The notes beneath the pieces are model-generated. The model had not been told where the DNA came from. It was given only the letters and a program-made list of their open reading frames with translations, and made no database searches. Made by a program: the position numbers and the translations under genes. From the NCBI GenBank assembly GCA_965613685.1, contig OZ277031.1, forward strand, positions 1,240,001 to 1,304,000: a DNA stretch of 64,000 nt, written 5' to 3'. Source of the DNA: Methylotenera oryzisoli_B (GTDB lineage: Bacteria; Pseudomonadota; Gammaproteobacteria; Burkholderiales; Methylophilaceae). The first letter of the stretch is position 1. Each line of letters opens with the position of its first letter. Positions 44,433 to 52,995 of the stretch are shown piece by piece.

Positions 44433-44798
44433 ATGAGCAAGCCTAGCCCTAGACCCACCGACATAAAACTGCACCAAGCCTCGCGTTTATTGGAAATAAA
44501 ATTCGACGACCACACCGAGTGCATGCTGTCTTGCGAATTTTTACGCGTCCACTCGCCCTCCGCAGAAGTCAAAGGCCACGGTCCTGGCCAAGAAGTGCTG
44601 CAAACCGGTAAAGAGCAAGTCAACATCAGCCAGATCGAAGCGGTAGGCAATTACGCGGTCAAACTGGTGTTCAGCGACGGCCACGATACCGGCTTGTATT
44701 CATGGGATTACTTATACGAACTGGCGCGCAACTACGAAGCCTTGTGGTTGGAGTACTTGGGTAAACTAAGTGTGGCCGGCTTGAGTCGAAGCGAATAA
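44433..44798 (+). CDS. DUF971 family protein
   Basis: 121 residues. The DUF971 fold is recognisable (LEIKFDDHTECMLSCEFLRVHSPSAEV, then GNYAVKLVFSDGHDTGLYSWDYLYEL). Related domains occur in gamma-butyrobetaine hydroxylase N-termini and Fe-S assembly proteins, but stand-alone members are uncharacterised. It is 11 bp upstream of ubiE, as in many betaproteobacteria, so a link to ubiquinone synthesis is possible but unproven. Confidence 0.88.
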   Translation: MSKPSPRPTDIKLHQASRLLEIKFDDHTECMLSCEFLRVHSPSAEVKGHGPGQEVLQTGKEQVNISQIEAVGNYAVKLVFSDGHDTGLYSWDYLYELARNYEALWLEYLGKLSVAGLSRSE

Positions 44799-44809
44799 GC
44801 GAGGGACAC

Positions 44810-45550
44810 ATGTCAAACGAACAATCCACCCATTTTGGTTTTAAAACCGTGGCCGAAGGCGAAAAAGCCAAAAAAGTCGGCGAGGTTTTCCATTCCGTGG
44901 CTAGCAAATACGACTTGATGAACGACGTCATGTCGGCCGGCCTGCACCGCACTTGGAAACGCTTTGCCGTGGAAATCAGCGGCGTTAAAGCCGGCGACAC
45001 GGTGTTAGACATTGCCGGCGGTAGCGGCGATTTGTCCAAACTGTTTGCGCAAAAAGTCGGGGCTAGCGGCCGCGTCATCTTAACCGACATCAACGCCTCC
45101 ATGCTCAGCGTCGGCCGCGACCGCATGTTGGACGCCGGTCTAAACGTCCCGACCTTGCAATGCGACGCAGAAAAATTACCCTTCCCCGATGGCCATTTTG
45201 ATTGCGTCATCGTGGCCTTTGGTTTGCGCAACATGACGCACAAAGACAAGGCCTTGGCGGAAATGCTACGTGTGCTCAAAGTAGGCGGCCGCCTCTTGGT
45301 GCTGGAATTCTCTAAAGTGTGGCAACCCTTGAGCAAGCTCTACGATGCCTACTCCTTTAAGTTGCTGCCCATCATGGGTAAATTGTTTGCTAAAGATGCC
45401 GACAGCTACCAATACCTGGCCGAGTCTATACGCATGCACCCCGATCAAGAAACGCTGAAAAAGATGATGGAAGAAGCGGGACTGGCTAAGGTGGATTATT
45501 ACAATCTGGCGGCCGGCGTGGTGGCCTTGCACAAAGGCTACAAAATATAA
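44810..45550 (+). CDS. ubiE: Ubiquinone/menaquinone C-methyltransferase UbiE
   Basis: SAM-dependent methylation of 2-polyprenyl-6-methoxybenzoquinol in ubiquinone synthesis. 246 residues. Signatures: FHSVASKYDLMNDVMSAGLHRTWKR, the SAM motif VLDIAGGSGDLSKLF and VAFGLRNMTHKDKALAEMLRVLK. Preceded by GAGGGA. First of the ubiE-ubiJ-ubiB set. Confidence 0.98.
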   Translation: MSNEQSTHFGFKTVAEGEKAKKVGEVFHSVASKYDLMNDVMSAGLHRTWKRFAVEISGVKAGDTVLDIAGGSGDLSKLFAQKVGASGRVILTDINASMLSVGRDRMLDAGLNVPTLQCDAEKLPFPDGHFDCVIVAFGLRNMTHKDKALAEMLRVLKVGGRLLVLEFSKVWQPLSKLYDAYSFKLLPIMGKLFAKDADSYQYLAESIRMHPDQETLKKMMEEAGLAKVDYYNLAAGVVALHKGYKI

Positions 45551-45563
45551 TGGTGCGCATCCT

Positions 45564-46172
45564 ATGTTAACCGGTTTATCTACCCGCCTATTGCAACACC
45601 TGATTACCCAAAACAGCTGGGCTTGCCCGCTGCTGCAACCGCATGCCGGCAAGTGCGTTGCATTTAAATTGGGCTTTTTTAGCCGCAGCCTGACTATCTT
45701 AGAAGACGGATCATTGGCCATGGCAGGCGAAAGCCATGTGGCCGATGCCAGCGTCAGCCTAACACCCAGCCTAGCCTTACGTTTATTATCTGGCGACGAA
45801 GCAGCCAAACGACAAGTGGTCATCAGTGGCGACACGCACCTGGCAGCGGAATTAGCCAAAGTACTGTCCGCCATGCGCTGGGACTTTGAGGACGACGCCA
45901 GCAAATTGGTCGGCGACGTGGCCGCGCATAAGATAGGCCAAACCTTACGCGGCATCGCTGCCACCAGCAAAGAAACCGGCAGCAATTTAGCCGCCATGCT
46001 AAGCGAATACTGGCAAGAAGAGATGCCCTTGATAGCCAAAAAACGCCAAGTCGAGGCCTTCAATAGCGACGTCGACACCTTGCGTGCCGACCTTGCTCGC
46101 TTTGAAAAAAAATTCGCCAAACTGCAACAACAACTTAATGAGCATGCCGCTGCTAAAGGCAGCCAAGCCTAA
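45564..46172 (+). CDS. ubiJ: Ubiquinone biosynthesis accessory factor UbiJ (SCP2 domain)
   Basis: 202 residues: an N-terminal SCP2 lipid-binding domain (ITQNSWACPLLQPHAGK, VSLTPSLALRLLSGDE) and a C-terminal coiled coil (VDTLRADLARFEKKFAKLQQQLNEH). UbiJ with UbiK is thought to scaffold the soluble Ubi complex. Its stop is one base before the ubiB start. Confidence 0.93.
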   Translation: MLTGLSTRLLQHLITQNSWACPLLQPHAGKCVAFKLGFFSRSLTILEDGSLAMAGESHVADASVSLTPSLALRLLSGDEAAKRQVVISGDTHLAAELAKVLSAMRWDFEDDASKLVGDVAAHKIGQTLRGIAATSKETGSNLAAMLSEYWQEEMPLIAKKRQVEAFNSDVDTLRADLARFEKKFAKLQQQLNEHAAAKGSQA

Positions 46173-46173
46173 T

Positions 46174-47739
46174 ATGCGTTTATTCCGCCTGATATACATC
46201 GTCTACATTGCCTTGCGCTTCGGCTTGGACGAATTCGCCTTATGCAACAGCAAGCTCAAACCGCTGCAAACGCTTATTAATGTGCTGATTTTCTGGCGCA
46301 ACAAAAGCACACCACGTGCAGTCAGATTGCGTTTAGCCTTAGAAGCCTTGGGGCCCATTTTTGTAAAATTCGGCCAAATGCTGTCTACCCGTCGTGATCT
46401 CATCCCATTAGACATCGCCGACGAATTAGCCAAACTGCAAGACCAAGTGCCGCCTTTTGCCTACGCGGACGTGGAGAAAATTGTCTTGGCGGCTTACCAA
46501 ATACCGCTTAATCAAGTGTTCGCCAGCTTTGACGAAACCGCGGTGGCCAGCGCCTCGGTAGCACAAGTGCACTTTGCCGAATTACTCAATGGCACGCCGG
46601 TAGCGGTCAAAGTGTTGCGCCCCGGCATCGCCCAAGTTATCCACCACGACCTGGCCTTATTGGACACCGCCGCTTGGTTGCTGCAAGCCCTGTCGGCAGA
46701 AGTCAAACGCTTAAAACCGCGTGAAGTGGTGGCGGAATTTGCCGAGCACACCGAGAGCGAGCTAGACCTCACCTTAGAAGCAGCCAATTGCACGCGCTTA
46801 GCCGGCAACTTTCCGGACAAAAAATTACTGGTGCCTGAAGTGCATTGGGATTGGTGCCGTCAACAAGTCATGGTCATGCAGCGCATGCACGGCACCCCGA
46901 TTAGCAAAATCGACTTGCTGCGTGAACAAGGCATAGACATCAGCCAACTCGCGCACGACGGCGTGGAGATTTTCTTTACCCAGGTATTCCGCGACGGCTT
47001 TTTTCACGCCGACATGCACCCAGGCAACATCTTGGTGGTCAACAGCGGCCCGGACAAAGGCAAGTACATCGCCTTGGATTTCGGCATCATGGGCACGCTG
47101 ACCGATAAAGACAAATACTACCTAGCGCGTAATTTTTTAGCCTTCTTTAACCGCGATTACCGCGATGTCGCCGTGGCCCACATTGAATCGGGTTGGGTGC
47201 CTAAAGACACCAATGTCGAAGCGCTGGAAACGGCGGTCAGGGCCATCTGCGAACCGATATTCAACAAGCCCTTAAAAGACATTTCCTTTGGCCGCACGCT
47301 ATTAAGCCTGTTTCAAATGTCGCGCAAATTTGGCGTGGTGATCCAACCGCAATTGGTCATGTTGCAAAAAACCTTGCTCAACATAGAAGGCTTGGGCCGT
47401 GATTTAGACCCCGACATCGACTTGTGGCAAAGCGCTAAACCGTTCTTGAAACGCTGGATGAGTGAGCAAATTGGCTGGCGCAGCATCGCTAAAAAACTCC
47501 GCAAGGAATTGCCCTTTATCGCCAAAACGCTGCCTGAAATGCCGCGCCTGGTGCACGCTTTCTTAGCACAACAAACCGAAGCCGAACAAGACGCACCCAT
47601 GCGCACTCAGCTAGCGCAATTGATTGCGGCGCAGCAGCAACAAGCGCGTTGGCAGAAACGCCTGTTCCTAGGTGTGGCGGTGTTGGCGAGCTTAGAAGTG
47701 CTCATGCTATTGACTGCTTTTTGGCCTTTGGCTAACTAA
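46174..47739 (+). CDS. ubiB: Ubiquinone biosynthesis ATPase/kinase-like protein UbiB
   Basis: 521 residues from ATG 46174 (MRLFRLIYIVYI). An earlier in-frame start at 46084 lies inside ubiJ and is unlikely. The ABC1/ADCK/UbiB signatures are KFGQMLSTRRDLIP, the Ala-rich ASASVAQVHFAEL replacing the kinase glycine loop, AVKVLRPG (Lys), FFHADMHPGNILV and ALDFGIMGTL. Two C-terminal membrane segments lie near 490-520. It supports ubiquinone synthesis, probably by extracting lipid intermediates from the membrane. Confidence 0.97.
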   Translation: MRLFRLIYIVYIALRFGLDEFALCNSKLKPLQTLINVLIFWRNKSTPRAVRLRLALEALGPIFVKFGQMLSTRRDLIPLDIADELAKLQDQVPPFAYADVEKIVLAAYQIPLNQVFASFDETAVASASVAQVHFAELLNGTPVAVKVLRPGIAQVIHHDLALLDTAAWLLQALSAEVKRLKPREVVAEFAEHTESELDLTLEAANCTRLAGNFPDKKLLVPEVHWDWCRQQVMVMQRMHGTPISKIDLLREQGIDISQLAHDGVEIFFTQVFRDGFFHADMHPGNILVVNSGPDKGKYIALDFGIMGTLTDKDKYYLARNFLAFFNRDYRDVAVAHIESGWVPKDTNVEALETAVRAICEPIFNKPLKDISFGRTLLSLFQMSRKFGVVIQPQLVMLQKTLLNIEGLGRDLDPDIDLWQSAKPFLKRWMSEQIGWRSIAKKLRKELPFIAKTLPEMPRLVHAFLAQQTEAEQDAPMRTQLAQLIAAQQQQARWQKRLFLGVAVLASLEVLMLLTAFWPLAN

Positions 47740-47757
47740 GGCCGCGCTAATAAGAAA

Positions 47758-48597
47758 CTAGCTTTTGACGCGGGCTTTTTGGCAGTGCGCACAGAAGAAG
47801 GTCGAACGTTGACCTAAACGCATGGTTTTAATCGGACGACCGCAGACCAGGCATGGCTCATCGGTGCGGGCATAGACAAAGTAGCTTTGTTGAAAATAAC
47901 CCGGCAGGCCGTTGGTGCCAAAAAAATCCCGCAAGCTACTGCCACCGGCGTTAAGCGCCTCGTTCAAAGTCAGCTTAATTTCCGCCACCAGCTTTTCACA
48001 TTGCTTAAGGCTTAATTGATTGGCCGGTGTTTCCGGGTGGATGCGACTGCGAAACAGCGATTCGGAAGCGTAGATATTGCCTACCCCCACCACCACGTGG
48101 CCGTCCATGATGGCGTTTTTAATGGCGAGACTTTTATTGGTTAAGGCTTGCTGCAAGTATTTGGCATGAAAACCGTCTTCCAAAGGTTCCGGGCCTAAGC
48201 TGGCCAACAAGGGGTGATCGGCCTCGGCGCCTTCCATCCACAACACCGCACCAAAGCGACGCGGGTCCCTTAGGCGCAGCACTTGGCCACCGGCAAACGC
48301 CACATCAAAGTGATCGTGTTTTTCTGCCGGGTAGGCGTCGTCCAACAATTGAATGCGGCCGGACATGCCTAAGTGCAAAAGCAATATGCCGTCACCGGTC
48401 TCACCAGAAAAGTCACACAACAGGTATTTAGCTCGGCGGCGCATGCCATTCAGGGTCATGGCCGGCAAGGTTTGCGGCAAGTGCGTTGGAATAGGCCAGC
48501 GTAAGCGTGGGTGGCGTATGGTGACCGACGTAACCACTTGGCCGACTAGAGGCAAAAGCCCACGTCGCGTGGTTTCTACCTCTGGTAACTCAGGCAT
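47758..48597 (-). CDS. mutM: Formamidopyrimidine-DNA glycosylase
   Basis: Removes 8-oxoguanine and formamidopyrimidines, with AP-lyase activity. 279 residues. The catalytic Pro2-Glu3 are in MPELPEVETTRRG; Lys in LCDFSGE-adjacent KYLL and the H2TH helix VGVGNIYASESLFRSRI are present. The zinc finger is CLVCGRPIK with CAHCQ. It starts 6 bases after the DUF4340 gene, so it is probably co-transcribed with the ABC exporter genes. Convergent with ubiB. Confidence 0.97.
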   Translation of the reverse strand: MPELPEVETTRRGLLPLVGQVVTSVTIRHPRLRWPIPTHLPQTLPAMTLNGMRRRAKYLLCDFSGETGDGILLLHLGMSGRIQLLDDAYPAEKHDHFDVAFAGGQVLRLRDPRRFGAVLWMEGAEADHPLLASLGPEPLEDGFHAKYLQQALTNKSLAIKNAIMDGHVVVGVGNIYASESLFRSRIHPETPANQLSLKQCEKLVAEIKLTLNEALNAGGSSLRDFFGTNGLPGYFQQSYFVYARTDEPCLVCGRPIKTMRLGQRSTFFCAHCQKARVKS

Positions 48598-48602
48598 GGC
48601 AT

Positions 48603-49499
48603 TTATTTATTGGGGATGTTCAGCGGCGGATTAAGCATGCTAAAGCCGATATCCGATGGGAAATGGTAGATCAAGCCTTCGTCCGGTCTGGCCAATAGCA
48701 AGTCGGGGGACTCTTGTATTTTGTCAAAATGCACTTTGCTGCCATCGGCCATTTTAATTTCGAAAGACGGGTAAGTCAGTTTGCGATCCGGCGTGTACAT
48801 TTCCACCGACTTGGCTGGGTTATGTAGCCAAGAGAAATCCAACCATTCGTTTAATTCGTTTTGTTGTGGCTTGGCCGCAGCAATCGAGGCTTTCCATTTA
48901 CCATCGACAATGTCGACTTTTAAATTCACCTCTTGCCATTGCTCTAAACGCCCAAACTCAAAACCCACTACCTTTTCGCTAGGTTTCAATGGTGCTTTAT
49001 CGATTAACTCTATCATCTGCGTGGCGGCCGCTTCCGAATAACCACCGGACACCAAATAGACGTTATTGCGGTGGGCCACGTATTGCTCTTCGGTCACCGG
49101 GTTATGGGTACCAAAAATAAACTCTTCTAAATCGCCTTCTTTGCGCACCAACTTGAGCTTTAACTCCGGGTTAGTTAGGCCGAATTTTGCCATGTCACCG
49201 CCACTGATTTTATCGCTGGACTGCGCGGCAATAATGGACAAAATACGTTGCACCGACGCTTGATCGGCGCGCATATTAACCGGTGCGGTGATGCGCCAGT
49301 AGCCGTCTACTTTAGCTAAAGTAACCGGCGCCTGAGTAGGAAACTCCACGCGTATGGCATTGAATTCAGCCAATCGATAGGTCGACAAATCGTGCATGGT
49401 CGATTGCTCGGCATCGGCTTTAGGGCGCAGGTAAAGAAACGCCACCAAGCCTGCTACCACTGCCAATAAAATTAAATTCACTAACCAACGTTTTTTCAT
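48603..49499 (-). CDS. DUF4340 domain protein of a Gld-like ABC system
   Basis: 298 residues. One N-terminal membrane anchor (WLVNLILLAVVAGLVAFLYL) precedes an extracytoplasmic domain of the DUF4340 type (FPTQAPVTLAKVDGYWRITAPV, ADQASVQRILSIIAAQSSDK). Such proteins are regularly found after GldG-like proteins in this ABC operon type; their role is unknown. It is separated from the upstream gldG-like gene by a REP-like spacer. Confidence 0.85.
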   Translation of the reverse strand: MKKRWLVNLILLAVVAGLVAFLYLRPKADAEQSTMHDLSTYRLAEFNAIRVEFPTQAPVTLAKVDGYWRITAPVNMRADQASVQRILSIIAAQSSDKISGGDMAKFGLTNPELKLKLVRKEGDLEEFIFGTHNPVTEEQYVAHRNNVYLVSGGYSEAAATQMIELIDKAPLKPSEKVVGFEFGRLEQWQEVNLKVDIVDGKWKASIAAAKPQQNELNEWLDFSWLHNPAKSVEMYTPDRKLTYPSFEIKMADGSKVHFDKIQESPDLLLARPDEGLIYHFPSDIGFSMLNPPLNIPNK

Positions 49500-49611
49500 G
49501 TCTGTCTCTAATATGGAATATCGCGGCGAGGCCGCAAGGGCCTTCGGCGTAGTCTATACGTGCTAAAGCACGTTATTCACACGCGAAGGGCGCCGCTCCT
49601 ACCAAATAAGT
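49500..49611. repeat. REP-like spacer between gldG-like and DUF4340 genes
   Basis: Contains the palindrome ACGTGC-TAAA-GCACGT (49556-49571), GGCC-GCAAG-GGCC and a CGCTCCTAC end (49592-49600) identical to the core of the REP palindrome near 44.3 kb. Confidence 0.6.
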
Positions 49612-50997
49612 TTACGCTTTTCTGCGTTTCCACCAGAAGTAAAAGCCCGCCACCATCATGGCCAACGGCAGGAAATATTGGAAGCCATGGAACACTGTCC
49701 AAGCCACCAAGCGACCGCTATCGGAATCCGGAATGGTGACGTTGATGTCTTTCAAAGGCATAGGCTGTATGGTGATAAGCTGATCGTCGCCAGCCAACCA
49801 ATTGACGATGTTGACACCCAAATCCAAGTTGCCGCCATTGGTAATAAAGGTGTTGGATAAGAAGTTAGCGTTACCCATCACCACCACGCGCTGGCCTTTT
49901 TTACCGTAAATACGCTCTAAAGCCACACCGATATTAATCGGACCGCGTTTATCGGTTTTGTCATTGAATTCCGGCTTGGCATCCTTGGCCAATTTACCCG
50001 CCATCAACCAACCATTGGGTGCCACTTCCACCAAATTGCTCACCTTCCAACCGTTTTCATCGGTACCGATGGCAGTCACTTGGTGGGCTTCAGGGAACAA
50101 GGTGCGCAGCATGAAGTTTTTGGTAATGGCGTGCTCACCGTACAGGCTAGCAAACGACACACGGGCATCCGCACCGTATTGGGCTGATGCCATGTCCAAG
50201 GCGATACCAGGCGACACCGTCATGCCCAAATACTCGGCCACGGATTCCAAACCGCGTAAATTATTGTCGTCCACCAACCAAAGCAAATTACCGCCACGCT
50301 CTAGGTAGGCTTTGATTTTTTTTGCTTCCACTTCGCTGACGTTCACTTGTGGGCTGGCAATCACCAACATCGCGCCATTGCTAGGCACCGCTTGCGCCAC
50401 GGTTAAATCCGGGTTGGCAAACTTGAAGCCTTTTTTCTCTAGTTGCTTACCGAACTCACCAATGTCGTGGTTTTTAACACCCAACAAATTGCGTTCGCCG
50501 TGGCCGTCTAAATACATCACCGCTTGTTGATTGGTACGCGATAAACGCACCAATAAATTGGTCATTTCTTGCTCGGCTATCGGCGGAATAATGTGCTCAG
50601 AACGTTTGTTGTATTCCACCACCACTTCGCCGTCTTCTTTGACGCCGGCATCTTGGGCCAATTTAGGCTCGATGGATGGGTTGATGAATTTCAAATTCAC
50701 GTTCTTTTTTTCGCGTTGGTAGCGGGCAATAAAATCAATCATGCCCTTACGGAAATTGTCGCCGCCCGATGCGTCGTCTTTGGTGGCAAACACGGTAATG
50801 TTAATCGGCTCTTTCATTTGCTTGAGCACGTTAACGCTGCCTTGCGTCAAGATGTTACGGTTAGCTTGCGTGATGTCTTTCGCCACATGGTATTGCCCGG
50901 CTAAGTAGCCCAGCAACACCACCAGCATTAAAAACAGCACCACAAAGAAACTGTTTTGCACTAAAAGTTGAAAACGCAATTTACGATTAATATTCAT
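49612..50997 (-). CDS. GldG-like ABC transporter auxiliary protein
   Basis: 461 residues. N-terminal membrane segment (FFVVLFLMLVVLLGYLAGQY), a large periplasmic domain of the ABC-type uncharacterised/GldG type (VMYLDGHGERNLLGV, LLWLVDDNNLRG), and a C-terminal membrane segment (FQYFLPLAMMVAGFYFWWKRRK). In Bacteroidetes GldG works with GldA and GldF in gliding; in proteobacteria the counterpart has no settled function. Confidence 0.88.
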   Translation of the reverse strand: MNINRKLRFQLLVQNSFFVVLFLMLVVLLGYLAGQYHVAKDITQANRNILTQGSVNVLKQMKEPINITVFATKDDASGGDNFRKGMIDFIARYQREKKNVNLKFINPSIEPKLAQDAGVKEDGEVVVEYNKRSEHIIPPIAEQEMTNLLVRLSRTNQQAVMYLDGHGERNLLGVKNHDIGEFGKQLEKKGFKFANPDLTVAQAVPSNGAMLVIASPQVNVSEVEAKKIKAYLERGGNLLWLVDDNNLRGLESVAEYLGMTVSPGIALDMASAQYGADARVSFASLYGEHAITKNFMLRTLFPEAHQVTAIGTDENGWKVSNLVEVAPNGWLMAGKLAKDAKPEFNDKTDKRGPINIGVALERIYGKKGQRVVVMGNANFLSNTFITNGGNLDLGVNIVNWLAGDDQLITIQPMPLKDINVTIPDSDSGRLVAWTVFHGFQYFLPLAMMVAGFYFWWKRRKA

Positions 50998-51041
50998 TTC
51001 ATCCGACCTAAAATTTCACTGCAACAAACACGATAAAAAAC

Positions 51042-51788
51042 TTAACCACGCAAGCGGTCTGCATCCAAGCGACGCACGGTTAAAGTTAAAAAGCTGGCGA
51101 TAAACAGAGCAAAGTAAGCAATGTCTGCGGTATCAATCAAGCCACCGGCAAACGATTGGAAGTGACGCGTTAAGGACAAGCTGGCCAAGGTATTGCTTGG
51201 GTCACCGGCGAAAAAGCGGTCTAAAAACATCAAGGCAAACAGCGCGATAAAGGTCAAGATGGCTGCCACCACAGGCTGTTGCGTGATGCTAGAAAAATAC
51301 AAACCAAGCGCAGAAAAGCTTGCCACCATCAGCAATAAACCGATGGAGTTAGCCACGATGAAACCAAAATCGATGTCCGCCCAGATATTTAAGGTAGACA
51401 ACATGGCACCGACGTACACCACCAAGATGCTCAAGAAAGCCACCAAGCCTAAAAATTTACCCAAGACGATTTCAGTTAAGGACAAAGGCGCACTGAATAG
51501 AAACGGCAGGGTTTGGCTGCGGCGTTCTTCAGACACCAAACGCATGGACAACAAAGGCACAGCAAACAACACCATAAAGGACGCAAAGCCATAGACATTT
51601 TGCCCAACAAATTGCGTCACCCCAGTGCGCTCGGCCGGGCGCATGGCGCCTGACATCACGGCAAAGTAATCGTTAACGCCGTTTAGGTAATAGGTCCCAA
51701 ACGAAAACATCAACAAGGCCAAGATCACCCAGCCCATGGGCGAGGCAAACATACTTTTTAATTCTTTTCTTGCTACATTAATAATCAT
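51042..51788 (-). CDS. ABC-2 type permease (GldF-like)
   Basis: 248 residues with six hydrophobic segments and the N-terminal KELKSMFASPMGWVILALLM typical of GldF/NosY-like permeases, followed by MRLVSEERRSQTLPFLFSAPLS. It follows the ATPase gene by 9 bp and precedes gldG. Together these form an ABC exporter; the substrate is unknown. Confidence 0.9.
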   Translation of the reverse strand: MIINVARKELKSMFASPMGWVILALLMFSFGTYYLNGVNDYFAVMSGAMRPAERTGVTQFVGQNVYGFASFMVLFAVPLLSMRLVSEERRSQTLPFLFSAPLSLTEIVLGKFLGLVAFLSILVVYVGAMLSTLNIWADIDFGFIVANSIGLLLMVASFSALGLYFSSITQQPVVAAILTFIALFALMFLDRFFAGDPSNTLASLSLTRHFQSFAGGLIDTADIAYFALFIASFLTLTVRRLDADRLRG

Positions 51789-51797
51789 GATGATTCC

Positions 51798-52733
51798 TTA
51801 AGCCGCCTCTTGTTCTTGGTAAGTCAGCTGCACAAACACGTCTTCCAAACTGGTTTGGTCCGGGCCAATTTGATACAAGCCCCAACCCTTGGCCACGGCC
51901 GCTTGCACGATGGCCTCCGCCGGGGTAGCCCCGTCGGTAAAACGCACGCGCATTAATTGATCCGACACGCTTTCGGCTTCTTCGACGCCGGCAATTTTTA
52001 ACAGTTCAGCCGCTTTCGGTGGCTTGTTCATGGCGATCAACAACTTGTTGCCTATGCGTTGTTTTTTCAAGACATCGATGGCGCCGTTAAACACCAACTT
52101 GCCTTTATCAATAATCTGCACGTGATCGCAGACCATTTCCACTTCTGGCAAGATGTGCGTGGAAATAATCACGCTGCGCTCGCTGCCGACTTCGCGGATT
52201 AAGGCGCGGATGTCACGAATTTGAATGGGGTCCAAACCAACAGTAGGCTCATCCAAAATCACCACCATGGGGTTATGAATGATGGCTTGGGCAATGCCCA
52301 CGCGTTGTTGGTAACCGTTGGATAAGTTTTCGATCAAGCGTTTGCTCATGTGGCCTAAACCGCAACGCTCTTTAGCCAACTCGACGGCTTTTTTGATGTG
52401 TGCGCCGCTAACGCGATGCAACCTGGCGGCGATGGTTAGGTACTCGTCCACCGTCAGCTCTTTATACAAGGGGCGCATTTCTGGCAAATAGCCGATCAAG
52501 GCCTTGGCTTCTTTAGGATTTTCCATCATGTCGATGCCGCAGATTTTGACGCTGCCGTTACTCGGTGCCAAATTGCCGGTCAACATTTTCATGGTGGTGG
52601 ATTTGCCTGCCCCATTGGGACCAAGAAAACCCAGCACCTGGCCTTTGCTTAAATTAAAACTGACATTGCTGACGGCTTCTCTGCCGCCATAAAGGCGCGT
52701 AAGACCAATGGCCTCTACTGTAAAATCATTCAT
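51798..52733 (-). CDS. ABC transporter ATP-binding protein (GldA-like)
   Basis: About 311 residues from ATG 52733; an in-frame GTG at 52739 would add two. Walker A GPNGAGKSTTMKML, signature LSNGYQQRVGIAQA, Walker B VVILDEPTVGLDP, and a C-terminal extension typical of ABC-2 exporters. First gene of the minus-strand set ATPase, permease, GldG-like, DUF4340, mutM. Divergent from the TPR gene. Confidence 0.94.
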   Translation of the reverse strand: MNDFTVEAIGLTRLYGGREAVSNVSFNLSKGQVLGFLGPNGAGKSTTMKMLTGNLAPSNGSVKICGIDMMENPKEAKALIGYLPEMRPLYKELTVDEYLTIAARLHRVSGAHIKKAVELAKERCGLGHMSKRLIENLSNGYQQRVGIAQAIIHNPMVVILDEPTVGLDPIQIRDIRALIREVGSERSVIISTHILPEVEMVCDHVQIIDKGKLVFNGAIDVLKKQRIGNKLLIAMNKPPKAAELLKIAGVEEAESVSDQLMRVRFTDGATPAEAIVQAAVAKGWGLYQIGPDQTSLEDVFVQLTYQEQEAA

Positions 52734-52995
52734 AGTCACTCAATTCAAAAAACGCATTACAAAAAATAATGATGGCCAACCGTTGCCAGGCAGTGCTGGC
52801 GTATTCTTCAGGGAGCATAACAGAAAATTTCTGGCGCAATGACTAACCCACGCGTAATTATGTGGGAACTTGCGCTAACTGTCACGCACTAAGAAATGCC
52901 GTTTATAATGAGGCTTAATTTAAGCTTCATTTTTATCCGACTTAGCCACGAAACCAGCTCGACGTTTTTTAACTTTTAAGTGCCACTCCTAACTT

